From JAUZOB01 sp963692465 (GTDB lineage Bacteria > Bacteroidota > Bacteroidia > Bacteroidales > Prolixibacteraceae), in assembly GCA_963692465.1 (NCBI GenBank), contig OY829943.1:2542001-2606000 (forward strand): a DNA stretch of 64,000 nt. The letters are read 5' to 3'. Positions 40,356-50,392 of this stretch are shown here, piece by piece. Made by a program: the position numbers and the translations under genes. The stretch's first letter is position 1, and each line of letters opens with the position of its first letter. Below the pieces are notes generated by a model. The model was not told the origin of the DNA. It did not search any database and was given only the letters and a program-made list of their open reading frames with translations.

Positions 40356-43300
40356 ATGAAAAAAATGAGATTTTATAATTTCTTTTTGACTTTTTCCTTT
40401 GTCATTTTCTGCCTTATATCTATAACATCTGAAGATTCGATTGGAGCGAATAGAACTCCGGAAAATAAGAATCAAAAGAAATCAACCTATAAAGAATTCG
40501 TCAATCCTGGAATCGATTTTAGAGGAGCGCCTTTTTGGGCGTGGAATGGGAAACTCGAAAAAGATGAGCTACTTCGTCAGATAGGAGTTTTTAAGACAAT
40601 GGGAATGGGTGGCTTTTTCATGCATTCCAGAACAGGCCTTAATACTGAATATTTAGGGGCTGATTGGATGAAATTGATAAATATTTGTGCTGATAGAGCA
40701 CATAAGATGGGTTTAAAGGCTTGGTTATATGATGAAGATCGTTGGCCTTCAGGAACAGCGGGTGGAATTGTAACTAAAAATCCTGAGTATCGTGCAAAAT
40801 ATGTAAGTCTTTATAAAATGCAGGGGGAGCAATTCTCTTGGAATGACAGTATAATTGCTGCTTTTACCTGTAATCTGGATAATTTGAATTTTTCGGATTG
40901 TCATAGGATTAATAAAGATACACCATTATCGTCTTTGTCGGGAAAAACTGTTTTGATGTTTGTTCAGGAAGAAATGGCAAAGTCAAGTTTTTATAATGGT
41001 TACACCGACCTGAATAGATTAAAGAAAGAAGCAACAGAAAACTTTATTTCAGAGACACATGAAAAATACAGAAAATCATGTGGAGATCGATTAGGAAGGT
41101 CGATTTACGGCATATTTTCGGATGAGCCTAACAGAGGTTTCGTAATGACCAATTTTGGGAATAGCAATAAGAATTGTTTATGGATGGCGCCATGGACAGA
41201 AGAACTTCCAGAAATGTTTAAGAGTCGCTATGGATATGATTTGATTGATTATTTGCCTGATCTGTTTTTAAAGAATAATGGACAAAGTATATCACAGGTA
41301 AAATGGCAATATATGGATCTTCTGGAATATATGTTCCTCCATAATTTTTTACAGCCAATTCATGAGTGGTGTCAAAAAAATCACATGATTTATACGGGGC
41401 ATTTATTGCATGAAGACAATCTGGTTGCACAGGCTGCACCGCAAGGGTCCTTGATGCGTTCGTACGAATTTATGGATTATCCAGGGGTTGATGTATTAAC
41501 AGAGGGAAATCGAAATTATTGTATTGTAAAACAGTTGGCATCTGTCGCACGTCAGTTGGATAAAAAGAGAATGCTTTGTGAATTATACGGATGTACCGGT
41601 TGGCAGATGAATTTTGAAAGCTATAAAGCTGTTGGAAATTGGCAGGCATTGCTAGGAATCAACCTCCGTTGTCATCATCTTTCATGGTATACAATGGAAG
41701 GAGAGGCTAAACGAGATTATCCTGCGAGTATCTTTTATCAGTCAGGTTGGTGGAAAGATTATTCAGTGGTTGAGGATTATTTCTCTCGCTTGAATGTTGT
41801 CCTGTCTCAGGGAAAACCTGATTGTCATTTATTAGTGATTAATCCGATAGAAAGTGTTTGGTGTCAGATTGGGGTTGGTTGGGCGAATGGATTATCTGCC
41901 GGTACAGAACCGATCAATAGGTTGGAAACTCAATATCATGATCTTTATATGTGGCTTCTGGGAAATAGAATTGATTATGATTACGGAGAAGAGGAAATGA
42001 TTAGCAGACTTTATCGTATTGGCAAAGATAAAGATGGAAGTGCTGTGTTGTGGATTGGGAAGGCTCCTTATAAAACGGTACTTGTTCCTGAAGTGACCAC
42101 GATTCGTCGTTCGACATTGAAAATCTTAAATGAGTTTAAGAAAGTTGGAGGAACGGTCATTTTTGCCGGAGAAGTGGCAAAATATGTTAATGCATTGCCA
42201 TCGGAAGATGTGAAGAAGGTTGCAGATCAATCTGTTTGTGTTCCATTTGAAAAGGATGCGGTTATTACTGCGTGTAAGGGACATCTTCCTGCTGTTGTTG
42301 AGGCAATTGATCAGAAAACAGGTCGATCTATTGATGATATTTTTTGTCAGGTCAGAAATGACAAAGACAAGACGTATGTTGTATTAATGAATGTTAGTAC
42401 AGATAAAAAGTATACGAATGTAAAAGTTCGTATTCCCGGATGCGGATATGTTACAGAATGGAATTGCCAGACGGCCGAAAAGACTGCTATTAATGCTGAA
42501 AATAAGAATAATACAATTGAAATATCTACTGATTTTTATCCTTCGGGTGAGCATGTTTATGTGATCACTCCAGAAAAAGAGAAAGGTGTATTGGCAAGAA
42601 GAGCTTTGGTCGTAAAAGATAGTATTATACTGACTGGTCCGTTTAAATATTCTCTTACTGAAAAAAATGTCTGCGTTTTAGATTTGGCCAGGTATAAAAT
42701 AGATAATGGCCCGGAAGTTAAAGAAACAGAAATATTGAAAATAGATCAGGCTATTAGAGAACATTTTGGACTGAAGCTAAGAGGAGGAGAGATGATTCAA
42801 CCATGGTATGCACATAAGTTCGGAAATAGCTCGGTACTGAAAGGGAAAGTACATTTAATGTTTGACTTCAATATAAAACAACTTCCTAAGGATACGGTTT
42901 ATCTCTGTATGGAAAGACCTGAGTATTTTACCATCAGCGTAAATGGGGAAAATATTAGTCCTAAGGTGAATGGATGGTATATTGATTCTTCAATAAAGAA
43001 ATTTCCAATTCCACTATCCTCGTTGAAAGAAGGTAAAAACGAGGTTGAATTAAATGTTGATTTTTCAGAAGACAAGAATCTTGAGGCGCTTTATATGGTC
43101 GGTAATTTTGGAGTTCAATTAGATGGTGCACAACGTACCATAACTTCTCTTCCATCATATATTACGGTCGGAGATATTGTTCCCCAGGGCTTTCCTTTTT
43201 ACACGGGGACTATTACATACAAAATTCCAGTAACGACTAAGTTTGATAAGGAAGATCAACTCTTTTTTATTGCTCCGAAATTTGAAGCTGCGTGTGTGAA

Positions 43301-43568
43301 GGTGGATTGTGGCTTTACTAAAAAGGTGATAGCCTGGCAACCTTATGAGGCTAATGTTACAGTTATGAAGGGATCTAAAGATCAAGTGTTGAATGTAGCG
43401 GTTGTTCTTACCCGAAGAAACACCTTCGGACCCTTACATGAAGTAACTCTAAGGGCAGGGGCTTATGGTCCGGGTAATTTTGTTACAGGGGGAGACGACT
43501 TTTCAATGAATTATGCGCTATATCCTTCAGGATTATTGTCAAGCCCTTATGTGAAAATAGAACGGTAA
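40356..43568 (+). CDS. GH106-like alpha-L-rhamnosidase family protein
   Basis: A 1070-aa secreted protein with a signal segment (about 7-27). The barrel starts at FRGAPFWAWNGKLEKDELLRQ (about 55) and contains GFFMHSRTGL, WLYDEDRWPSGTAGG and IYGIFSDEPNRG, whose acidic residues are candidate catalytic groups. The C-terminal third holds beta-sandwich domains (MFDFNIKQLPKDTVYLCMERP; YFTISVNGENI) resembling galactose-binding modules. Length and order fit the GH106/PF17132 class of large rhamnosidases, but the assignment is from motif memory and the linkage is not known. Monocistronic, with its own operator. Confidence 0.65.
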   Translation: MKKMRFYNFFLTFSFVIFCLISITSEDSIGANRTPENKNQKKSTYKEFVNPGIDFRGAPFWAWNGKLEKDELLRQIGVFKTMGMGGFFMHSRTGLNTEYLGADWMKLINICADRAHKMGLKAWLYDEDRWPSGTAGGIVTKNPEYRAKYVSLYKMQGEQFSWNDSIIAAFTCNLDNLNFSDCHRINKDTPLSSLSGKTVLMFVQEEMAKSSFYNGYTDLNRLKKEATENFISETHEKYRKSCGDRLGRSIYGIFSDEPNRGFVMTNFGNSNKNCLWMAPWTEELPEMFKSRYGYDLIDYLPDLFLKNNGQSISQVKWQYMDLLEYMFLHNFLQPIHEWCQKNHMIYTGHLLHEDNLVAQAAPQGSLMRSYEFMDYPGVDVLTEGNRNYCIVKQLASVARQLDKKRMLCELYGCTGWQMNFESYKAVGNWQALLGINLRCHHLSWYTMEGEAKRDYPASIFYQSGWWKDYSVVEDYFSRLNVVLSQGKPDCHLLVINPIESVWCQIGVGWANGLSAGTEPINRLETQYHDLYMWLLGNRIDYDYGEEEMISRLYRIGKDKDGSAVLWIGKAPYKTVLVPEVTTIRRSTLKILNEFKKVGGTVIFAGEVAKYVNALPSEDVKKVADQSVCVPFEKDAVITACKGHLPAVVEAIDQKTGRSIDDIFCQVRNDKDKTYVVLMNVSTDKKYTNVKVRIPGCGYVTEWNCQTAEKTAINAENKNNTIEISTDFYPSGEHVYVITPEKEKGVLARRALVVKDSIILTGPFKYSLTEKNVCVLDLARYKIDNGPEVKETEILKIDQAIREHFGLKLRGGEMIQPWYAHKFGNSSVLKGKVHLMFDFNIKQLPKDTVYLCMERPEYFTISVNGENISPKVNGWYIDSSIKKFPIPLSSLKEGKNEVELNVDFSEDKNLEALYMVGNFGVQLDGAQRTITSLPSYITVGDIVPQGFPFYTGTITYKIPVTTKFDKEDQLFFIAPKFEAACVKVDCGFTKKVIAWQPYEANVTVMKGSKDQVLNVAVVLTRRNTFGPLHEVTLRAGAYGPGNFVTGGDDFSMNYALYPSGLLSSPYVKIER

Positions 43569-43587
43569 TCTTGGTGTATAAATAAAA

Positions 43588-43617
43588 GCGGTGAAAATGC
43601 TGGCACATCTTCACCGC
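43588..43617 (+). terminator. Strong hairpin after the GH106-like gene
   Basis: GCGGTGAAAATG (43588-43599) pairs with CATCTTCACCGC (43606-43617) with a single mismatch and a 6-nt loop, 20 nt after the stop. There is no T-run, so termination is probable rather than certain. A second hairpin, TATGTGTTT/AAACACATA (43802-43810/43820-43828), sits just before the next start codon. Confidence 0.55.
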
Positions 43618-43846
43618 AGTAACACATTAAAAAAATTTAATGCTGGATTAATCTTAAAAGCGAACAAACTTATGAAAAAAATGGAATTATTTTAGTTGCG
43701 AGCAGCGAACAAAAAAGTATTATGATTTTTAAATAAAGTGACTCGTAAATAAATTGAAGTTGAGAAATTTTCACACAACAACCTTGAATATCATTCTTTT
43801 TTATGTGTTTTTATTCTTGAAACACATATAGAATAAACTAAATACT

Positions 43847-45676
43847 ATGAAGAAAATTCAATTTACATTTTTCCTCCTTCTTGCTATTTCTTTGGCTGGT
43901 TGCGCGAAAGATGCATTAAAAGATGTAACGAAGACTCCGACCCCCGTATCTGTTGTTAATTGTGATAATTGGACTGCGACGGATGCTCTTGGAAGAAAAC
44001 TCCCGAATTATTATGATGTGGGTGGATTACGAAAAGGAAAATATGTGGGACTGTTTTATTCTCCATGGCATACCAATTTCGCAAATGGAGTACCTAATAA
44101 TACTCCAGAATTATTAGCAAAAGATCCGAGTGCAATTGATAATTATAATTCACCGATATGGCCCAATAATGGATCTCCTTTTTTTTGGAGTGAGCCGCTC
44201 TTTGGTTATTACAGGGACACGGATGATTGGGTTTTGAGAAGACACGCAGAGATGCTTGCAGCTGCGGGAGTAGATGTTATTGTTTTTGATTGTACCAATG
44301 GATCATATACTTGGAAAGAGTCCTATATGGAATTGTGCAAAGTGTTCTCCGAAGCCAGGGCTGAAGGAATTAAAACACCGCAAATAGCATTTATGCTTGC
44401 ATTTGGGCCGACAGATGGAAGTCTGACTGCAATAGAAGATCTTTATAACGCTTTGTATCAGCCTGGTTTATACAAAGACTTATGGTTTTGTTGGAAAGGA
44501 AAACCTTTCATTATGGCTTATCCGGATAATATAGCAGATGTTCCGGGAGATGCGGTGAAGACTAAGATGCATCAGGATATTCGTAACTTTTTTACTTTTC
44601 GAACTGGACAACCGGCTTATAATGTAGGACCGGTTCGTGATGATCAGTGGGGATGGCTGGAGATTTATCCTCAACATGGATTTGTTAATAGTGGAAATGG
44701 AAGTTATGAGGAGGTAACAGTAGGTGTTGCCCAGAATTGGTCCAAAGAGAGAGGGTTAACAGCGATGAATGCGCCCGATGCTTTTGGACGTAGTTATACA
44801 AATGCTCGAGGACAGATTAATAGTACTAATGCTGAATTGTATGGATATAATTTTCAGGAACAATGGGATCGTGCAATAAGTATGGATCCTGAATTAATAT
44901 TTGTGACTGGATGGAATGAGTGGATAGCCGGACGCTTTGACAAATGGCAGAGTCAAACGAATGCTTTTCCTGATGAATTTAGTCCCGAAAGAAGTCGGGA
45001 TATTGAACCGATGAAAGGGGGGCATGGCGATAATTACTATTACCAAATGGCATTTAATATTCGAAAATTTAAAGGGGCTTCGCGAGAGCCTGAAGCTTCT
45101 ACTGCAAAGACTGTAACGATTGATGGAAAATTTGACGAATGGAATGATGTATCGCCTGAATTTACAGCTTTTAAGGGGAGTACGATGCATCGTAACAGTG
45201 CAGGATGGCAGGGCTATTCTTATGTGAATAATACCGGAAGAAACGATATCGTATCTACTAAAGTCGCAAGGGATGATCAGAATCTGTGTTTTTACGTGAA
45301 AACAGCAGAAGACCTTACTTCTCCTCAGGATAAGAATTGGATGCGGTTGTTTATTGACACCGATCGTGATAAAACTACGGGGTGGGAAGGATATGATTAT
45401 GTGTTGAATCGAGTTTCACCAGATGGAACGAAATCTATTCTTGAAAAGAACACACAAGGTTGGAGTTGGGAAAAAGTAGGGGAAGTGGATTATGCTGTTT
45501 CTGGTAATGAAATGGAAATCAAGATTCCAAGACAACTTTTGAATATGGAAAAGGGAATAGATTTTGAATTTAAGTGGTCGGATAATATGCAGGAAGAGGG
45601 AGATGTTATGGATTTCTATTTGAATGGAGATGCTGCTCCCCTTGGTCGTTTTAATTATCATTATTTTACAAAGTGA
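43847..45676 (+). CDS. Lipoprotein with GH99/GH71-like barrel and C-terminal sugar-binding domain
   Basis: A 609-aa predicted lipoprotein: lipobox LAGC with Cys19. Acidic and lysine residues after the cysteine (CAKDALKD) may favour surface display (inference). Residues ~50-420 look like a TIM barrel (YVGLFYSPWHTNF; MLAAAGVDVIVFDCTNGSYTW; FVTGWNEWIAGRFDKWQ). The WNEW motif and the strand pattern recall GH99/GH71-type endo-acting enzymes, but I cannot fix the family. Residues ~425-609 form a CBM9/DOMON-like module (VTIDGKFDEWNDV; MRLFIDTDRDKTTGWEGYDY). No operator repeat precedes it. Confidence 0.6.
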   Translation: MKKIQFTFFLLLAISLAGCAKDALKDVTKTPTPVSVVNCDNWTATDALGRKLPNYYDVGGLRKGKYVGLFYSPWHTNFANGVPNNTPELLAKDPSAIDNYNSPIWPNNGSPFFWSEPLFGYYRDTDDWVLRRHAEMLAAAGVDVIVFDCTNGSYTWKESYMELCKVFSEARAEGIKTPQIAFMLAFGPTDGSLTAIEDLYNALYQPGLYKDLWFCWKGKPFIMAYPDNIADVPGDAVKTKMHQDIRNFFTFRTGQPAYNVGPVRDDQWGWLEIYPQHGFVNSGNGSYEEVTVGVAQNWSKERGLTAMNAPDAFGRSYTNARGQINSTNAELYGYNFQEQWDRAISMDPELIFVTGWNEWIAGRFDKWQSQTNAFPDEFSPERSRDIEPMKGGHGDNYYYQMAFNIRKFKGASREPEASTAKTVTIDGKFDEWNDVSPEFTAFKGSTMHRNSAGWQGYSYVNNTGRNDIVSTKVARDDQNLCFYVKTAEDLTSPQDKNWMRLFIDTDRDKTTGWEGYDYVLNRVSPDGTKSILEKNTQGWSWEKVGEVDYAVSGNEMEIKIPRQLLNMEKGIDFEFKWSDNMQEEGDVMDFYLNGDAAPLGRFNYHYFTK

Positions 45677-45699
45677 TTGGAGCATGAATAGGCGTCTGT

Positions 45700-45762
45700 C
45701 ACTTTGTATAAATAAAAGCGCATTTTATTAATTTATTCAGAATGAATAAGGAGCTAATTTTG
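45700..45762 (+). promoter_or_regulatory. Operator 3 and promoter of the GH78-like gene
   Basis: Half-sites CACTTTGTATAAATA (45700) and CATTTTATTAATTTA (45721), 21 bp apart. A perfect -7 element TAATTTTG (45755-45762) lies 34 nt from the second half-site start. The -33 position reads TTT rather than TTG. The start codon is 56 nt downstream. Confidence 0.75.
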
Positions 45763-45817
45763 ACCATTATGCTCTAATTAAATTCAAAAAAGCAAAAATC
45801 TGCGAAAAACTAATTAA

Positions 45818-47575
45818 ATGAAAAAGGCGAGTTTTATTTTTATTATTGTGTCTTTATGGATGAATGTTGTTAGTGCACAGCTTCCTCCCGTTTTTGGGAA
45901 AGAATATTCATCAACAAATTTAAGAGTCGATCCAAGGACTAGGGTGTATATTAATCCTCAGCGCATTGTTTGGAAATCCGATAACGATGGAAAGTATATA
46001 TTAAATGCTGAAAATATATTAAAGAATGGAACCGGACAAGCTGATCTTAATCAGGGACAATATCTTACTCTAAAAAGTACGAAGGATAACTTTCCTGGAA
46101 TAGTGTTAGACTTAGGAAAAGAAATTCAAGGAGGAATTCAGATAATAACTACAATTAATAATCCCCATAAGGCCCATGTGAGAATTCGTTTTGGCGAATC
46201 AGTGAGCGAGGCAATGTGTGATATCGGAGAGAAAGGTGCAACCAATGATCATGCGATGCGGGATTTCACCGTTGAATTACCATGGTTAGGAAAACTTGAA
46301 ATAGGTAATTCCGGATTTAGATTTGTGCGAATAGATCTCGTTGATCCGGATGTAAAGCTTGAATTGAAGGAAGTTAACGGGATATTCTCTTATCGTAATA
46401 TTCCATATCTCGGTTCGTTTAAAAGTAATGATGAACGATTAAATAAAATCTGGCTTACCGGGGCTTATACTGTTCATCTAAATATGCAGGAATATTTATG
46501 GGATGGGGCTAAACGTGACCGTCTGGTCTGGGTTGGAGATATGGATCCGGAAGTAATGACCATTAATTCTGTTTTTGGTTATAATGAAGTAGTCCCTAAA
46601 AGTCTTGATTTAGCCCGTGATCTTACGCCTCTGCCTGGTTGGATGAATGGAATGAGTCCATATTCAATGTGGTGGATACTTATTCAACGGGACTTGTATA
46701 AATATCAGGGGAATTTGAATTATTTGAAACAGCAGAAGGATTATCTTGTTGGTCTTTTAAATCTTTTGACAACCCAAATTGATTCTACAGGGAAGGAAAA
46801 TCTGAAAGATGGGCGTTTCCTTGATTGGCCCTCTAGTGAGAATCCCCAAGCAATACATGCCGGACTGCAATCATTGATGGTCATGACTTTTAAGGCAGGG
46901 GCCGAATTGTGTAAAGATTTAAATGAACCGGAAATGGTCATTAAATGCAATGCAGCTGTTGCTAAATTGAAAAATCATGTTCCTGATCCGAATAATTCCA
47001 AACAAGCTGCAGCGTTGTTGGCATTGTCTGGACTAGCTCCTGCCGAGAAAGAAAATCAGGAGGTATTATCTCAAAACGGAGTTCATGGAATGTCTACCTT
47101 CTTTGGTTATTATATGCTTCTGGCAAGAGCTAAAGCGGGAGATTATAAAGGGGCCATAGATAATATTAGAGAGTATTGGGGCGGGATGCTTGATTTGGGC
47201 GCAACAACTTTTTGGGAAGATTTTGATATAAACTGGATGGACAATGCTTCACGAATTGATGAAGTTGTTCCTGAAGGGAAAAAAGATGTTCATGGTGATT
47301 ACGGGAATTATTGCTATAAAGGATTCCGTCATAGTTTTTGCCATGGTTGGGCCTCCGGACCTACTTCATGGCTTTCGCAATATGTCCTTGGAATAAACGT
47401 TGTGTCTCCAGGTTGTAAAGTTATTAAGCTGGAACCTCATTTAGGAGATCTAAAATGGGTCGAAGGAACATTTCCTACTCCTTATGGTGTTTTGTACGTG
47501 AAGCACAAGATGCTCCCGAACGGTAAAATACAAACATCATTTAAAGCTCCCAAAGGAGTTAAAGTCGTTTTATAA
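45818..47575 (+). CDS. GH78-like six-hairpin glycosidase
   Basis: A 585-aa secreted protein (signal peptide 1-20), shorter than a typical GH78. A rhamnosidase-type beta-domain (VLDLGKEIQGGIQIITT; HVRIRFGESVSEAM) is followed by an (alpha/alpha)6 barrel. The family's acidic motif reads DGAKRDRLVWVGD (Asp229, Asp234, Asp241): Asp234 stands where GH78 normally has Glu. The distal Glu467 is present in ATTFWEDFD. Probably an alpha-L-rhamnosidase or related exo-glycosidase with altered specificity; the substitution makes activity uncertain. Confidence 0.75.
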   Translation: MKKASFIFIIVSLWMNVVSAQLPPVFGKEYSSTNLRVDPRTRVYINPQRIVWKSDNDGKYILNAENILKNGTGQADLNQGQYLTLKSTKDNFPGIVLDLGKEIQGGIQIITTINNPHKAHVRIRFGESVSEAMCDIGEKGATNDHAMRDFTVELPWLGKLEIGNSGFRFVRIDLVDPDVKLELKEVNGIFSYRNIPYLGSFKSNDERLNKIWLTGAYTVHLNMQEYLWDGAKRDRLVWVGDMDPEVMTINSVFGYNEVVPKSLDLARDLTPLPGWMNGMSPYSMWWILIQRDLYKYQGNLNYLKQQKDYLVGLLNLLTTQIDSTGKENLKDGRFLDWPSSENPQAIHAGLQSLMVMTFKAGAELCKDLNEPEMVIKCNAAVAKLKNHVPDPNNSKQAAALLALSGLAPAEKENQEVLSQNGVHGMSTFFGYYMLLARAKAGDYKGAIDNIREYWGGMLDLGATTFWEDFDINWMDNASRIDEVVPEGKKDVHGDYGNYCYKGFRHSFCHGWASGPTSWLSQYVLGINVVSPGCKVIKLEPHLGDLKWVEGTFPTPYGVLYVKHKMLPNGKIQTSFKAPKGVKVVL

Positions 47576-47679
47576 ACGGGAAATCAAATTCATAGCGCAA
47601 TTTTTTTATTTTACTGCTTCCCGTGTAAAATATCACGATCTTGAGTTAAAAAAGAACTGTTGTTTTAGCTTTATACCTT

Positions 47680-50271
47680 ATGAAAAGAATACTCATTATT
47701 TTATTGTGTGTCTTAAGCGTTCATCTATATGGACATGAGGCATGGCAATCAAAGGCAAACACGAATGCGGTTGTCCAGGTAGGAGAAGCACGTTTTACAG
47801 TATTAACATCAGATCTCATTCGGATGGAATGGGATAGCACAAAACATTTTACAGATAATGCCACTTTTTTTGTGGTAAACCGGAATCTTCCGGTTCCGGC
47901 GTTTAAAAAGACAGAGACCCGAAATTCATTGACCATCAATACGGGGAAACTGATTTTAACATATAAAAAGGGAACGGGCAAGTTTACCGATAAGAATCTG
48001 GAAATCGTTTATTTGGATGGAAAGAAGAAAATGGTATGGCATCCGGGGATGAAAAATACAGGAAATCTGAAAGGGACCTATCGGACTTTGGATGGACGCA
48101 GAGGGATATACGCTGACGGGACGAAGGATGTGATTCCGATAGAAAACGGACTGTTGTCAACTGACGGGTGGACACTACTTGATGAATCAAATAATTTCAT
48201 GTTCGATAATAGTGACTGGAACTGGGTTGAACCGCGAACGAATAAGAAGGTGCAGGATCTGTATTTTATGGGCTACGGAAAAGATTATAAGAAAGCTTTG
48301 TACGAATATACAGAGATAGGAGGGAAAGTGCCGATTCCACCGTATTACGCCTTTGGATACTGGTGGTCCCGCTACTGGAACTATTCGGATAGCGAACTTC
48401 GAAGTTTGGTAGATAACTTTCATCATTATCAGATTCCGCTTGACGTATTGGTGGTAGATATGGACTGGCATAAGACGAAAGGACTGAATACGATTGATGA
48501 ATTTGGACAGACAGCCGGATGGACGGGGTACACATGGGAAAAGAGTCTATTCCCGGAACCAGGTAAATTTTTGGACTGGGTTAAGACGGAGGATTTAAAA
48601 GTGACCCTGAATCTGCACCCGGCCTCAGGAATACCCGCAGATGAGAAGCAGTACCCGGCCTTTGCCAAAGCGATGGCTTTTGATACAACGGCCCACAAAG
48701 CGATACCGTTTGAAGTGGCCGATAAGAAATACATGACGAACTTGTTCAATATCGTGCTGCACCCGATGGAGAAGGAGGGCGTAAGTTTCTGGTGGTTAGA
48801 CTGGCAGCAATGGCCTAATTCGAAGAAATATGGAGATTTAAGTAATACATGGTGGTTGAATTATTGTTTCTATACGGATATGGAGCGCAAAGGTGAACAA
48901 CGCCCGATGCTCTATCACCGCTGGGGAGGTTTAGGGAACCACCGATATCAGATAGGTTTCTCCGGAGATGTAATTATTTCCTGGGAATCGCTGGATTATC
49001 AGCCCTATTTCACGACAACCGCCTCGAATGTGTTGTATGGTTATTGGAGTCATGATCTGGGGGGGCACTTTTTTGGACAGACTCCGGCAGCCGATTGCAA
49101 GATCAACCCGGAACTGTATACCCGTTGGATGCAGTTCGGAGCCTTAAGTCCGATCTTTCGGACCCACTCCACAAAAGACCCTCGGATAATAAAAGAAGTC
49201 TGGAATTTTCCTCATGAATACAGTCGTATCCTTTGTGACGTGATTGATTTCCGTTATGCATTGGTTCCATACATTTATACGATGGCGCGGAAAGATTATG
49301 AAACAGGAATCTCGTTATGTCGTCCGATGTATTACGATTATCCGAATAATGCAGAAGCCTATAGCAACAAGAACGAATACATGTTTGGCGATAACCTGTT
49401 GGTTCAGCCGATAACGGCTCCGTCTAAGGATGATTTCTCGACAGTAAAAGTATGGTTGCCGAAAGGGAATGATTGGTATGAATGGCAAACGGGCACGATG
49501 CTGAAAGGGGGACAGACATTAGAACGCCGGTTCCTGCTGAATGAATATCCGCTCTATGTAAAAGCGGGCTCGATCATTCCGATGTATCCGAAAGAAAAGA
49601 ATTTAAAACATGAGATTAAGGATTTGATCGTTAGTGTTTTCCCCGGCGGGAACTCGGAATCGAAACTGTATGAAGATGCAGGCAATGATGAGGGGTATGA
49701 AAAGGGAGAATATGCTTATACCACGATGAAGACGGAAAAGCAACAAAATGGAGGACTGAAAATAACAGTGTTGCCTCGGGAAGGTTCTTATCCGGGGATG
49801 AGTACCACACGGAATTATGAGGTACAACTTCATGGATCGGTTATGCCCACAGAGGTCTTGGTTAATGGGACAAAGATTGAATATTCTTCAGACCGGAAAG
49901 AAAACACATGGAGTTATACTGGAAATGATCTGACGGCTCATGTCAATGTGCCGGATGCCGATTGCAGTCAGAAGTTGGACGTTATCGTCAACTACCCGAA
50001 AGAAGGCGCTGATCTGGATGGGATGATTGGGAAGCTGAATCGTTTGAGAGCATCGACGACTTATTTGAAAAACAACTGGAATGGGGGCGATGCCCTGCCT
50101 GAGGTTATTTCCTTGACGGGTCAGGTTGATTTGCAGATTTATTATCATCCTGAAGAATTCAATCAGTTGGTAAAAGACTTCAATACCAATTATCTGTTGA
50201 TTCCTGAAATGATAAAGAAAGCACATGTAGCAAAGGGGACGAGCGAAAAATGCGTAAACTATTTGAAATAG
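47680..50271 (+). CDS. GH31 alpha-glycosidase
   Basis: An 863-aa secreted enzyme (signal peptide 1-18) of the alpha-glucosidase/alpha-xylosidase family. Motifs: PYYAFGYWWSRYWNYSDSE at the barrel entrance, VVDMDWH, the nucleophile candidate Asp374 in FWWLDWQQW, and the acid/base candidate Asp430 in SGDVIISWES. C-terminal beta-domains follow (VWLPKGNDWYEWQTG), then an extra ~110-residue helical tail. Specificity cannot be read from sequence. Base composition looks distinctly richer in G+C than in the flanking genes. Confidence 0.92.
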   Translation: MKRILIILLCVLSVHLYGHEAWQSKANTNAVVQVGEARFTVLTSDLIRMEWDSTKHFTDNATFFVVNRNLPVPAFKKTETRNSLTINTGKLILTYKKGTGKFTDKNLEIVYLDGKKKMVWHPGMKNTGNLKGTYRTLDGRRGIYADGTKDVIPIENGLLSTDGWTLLDESNNFMFDNSDWNWVEPRTNKKVQDLYFMGYGKDYKKALYEYTEIGGKVPIPPYYAFGYWWSRYWNYSDSELRSLVDNFHHYQIPLDVLVVDMDWHKTKGLNTIDEFGQTAGWTGYTWEKSLFPEPGKFLDWVKTEDLKVTLNLHPASGIPADEKQYPAFAKAMAFDTTAHKAIPFEVADKKYMTNLFNIVLHPMEKEGVSFWWLDWQQWPNSKKYGDLSNTWWLNYCFYTDMERKGEQRPMLYHRWGGLGNHRYQIGFSGDVIISWESLDYQPYFTTTASNVLYGYWSHDLGGHFFGQTPAADCKINPELYTRWMQFGALSPIFRTHSTKDPRIIKEVWNFPHEYSRILCDVIDFRYALVPYIYTMARKDYETGISLCRPMYYDYPNNAEAYSNKNEYMFGDNLLVQPITAPSKDDFSTVKVWLPKGNDWYEWQTGTMLKGGQTLERRFLLNEYPLYVKAGSIIPMYPKEKNLKHEIKDLIVSVFPGGNSESKLYEDAGNDEGYEKGEYAYTTMKTEKQQNGGLKITVLPREGSYPGMSTTRNYEVQLHGSVMPTEVLVNGTKIEYSSDRKENTWSYTGNDLTAHVNVPDADCSQKLDVIVNYPKEGADLDGMIGKLNRLRASTTYLKNNWNGGDALPEVISLTGQVDLQIYYHPEEFNQLVKDFNTNYLLIPEMIKKAHVAKGTSEKCVNYLK

Positions 50272-50295
50272 ACAATTTATAAAATTTTTTGAGCT

Positions 50296-50336
50296 AACGA
50301 GAGGATAAAAACAGAAATTTTTTACCCTCTCGTTTT
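50296..50336 (+). terminator. Terminator after the GH31 gene
   Basis: AACGAGAGG (50296-50304) pairs with CCTCTCGTT (50326-50334). The stem is extended inward by an A-run/T-run (ATAAAAA with TTTTTTA) and followed by TT. 24 nt after the stop codon. Confidence 0.78.
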
Positions 50337-50392
50337 ACGTCTATTGAAATTAGAATATTTTATTCCATCTGGATCTCATAAAAAATAGGAAA

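Noticed and set aside
43571..43599. Possible sixth operator: GTATAAATAAAAGCG (43576-43590) is identical to part of operator 3 (45706-45720)
   Set aside because: There is no second CATTTT half-site 21 bp on, no -7 element at the expected distance, and the segment runs into a terminator-like hairpin. At most a fragment of a duplicated operator.
47574..47624. Inverted repeat ACGGGAA/TTCCCGT after the GH78-like gene as a terminator
   Set aside because: The arms are only 7 bp with a 35-nt loop and there is no T-run after the second arm.
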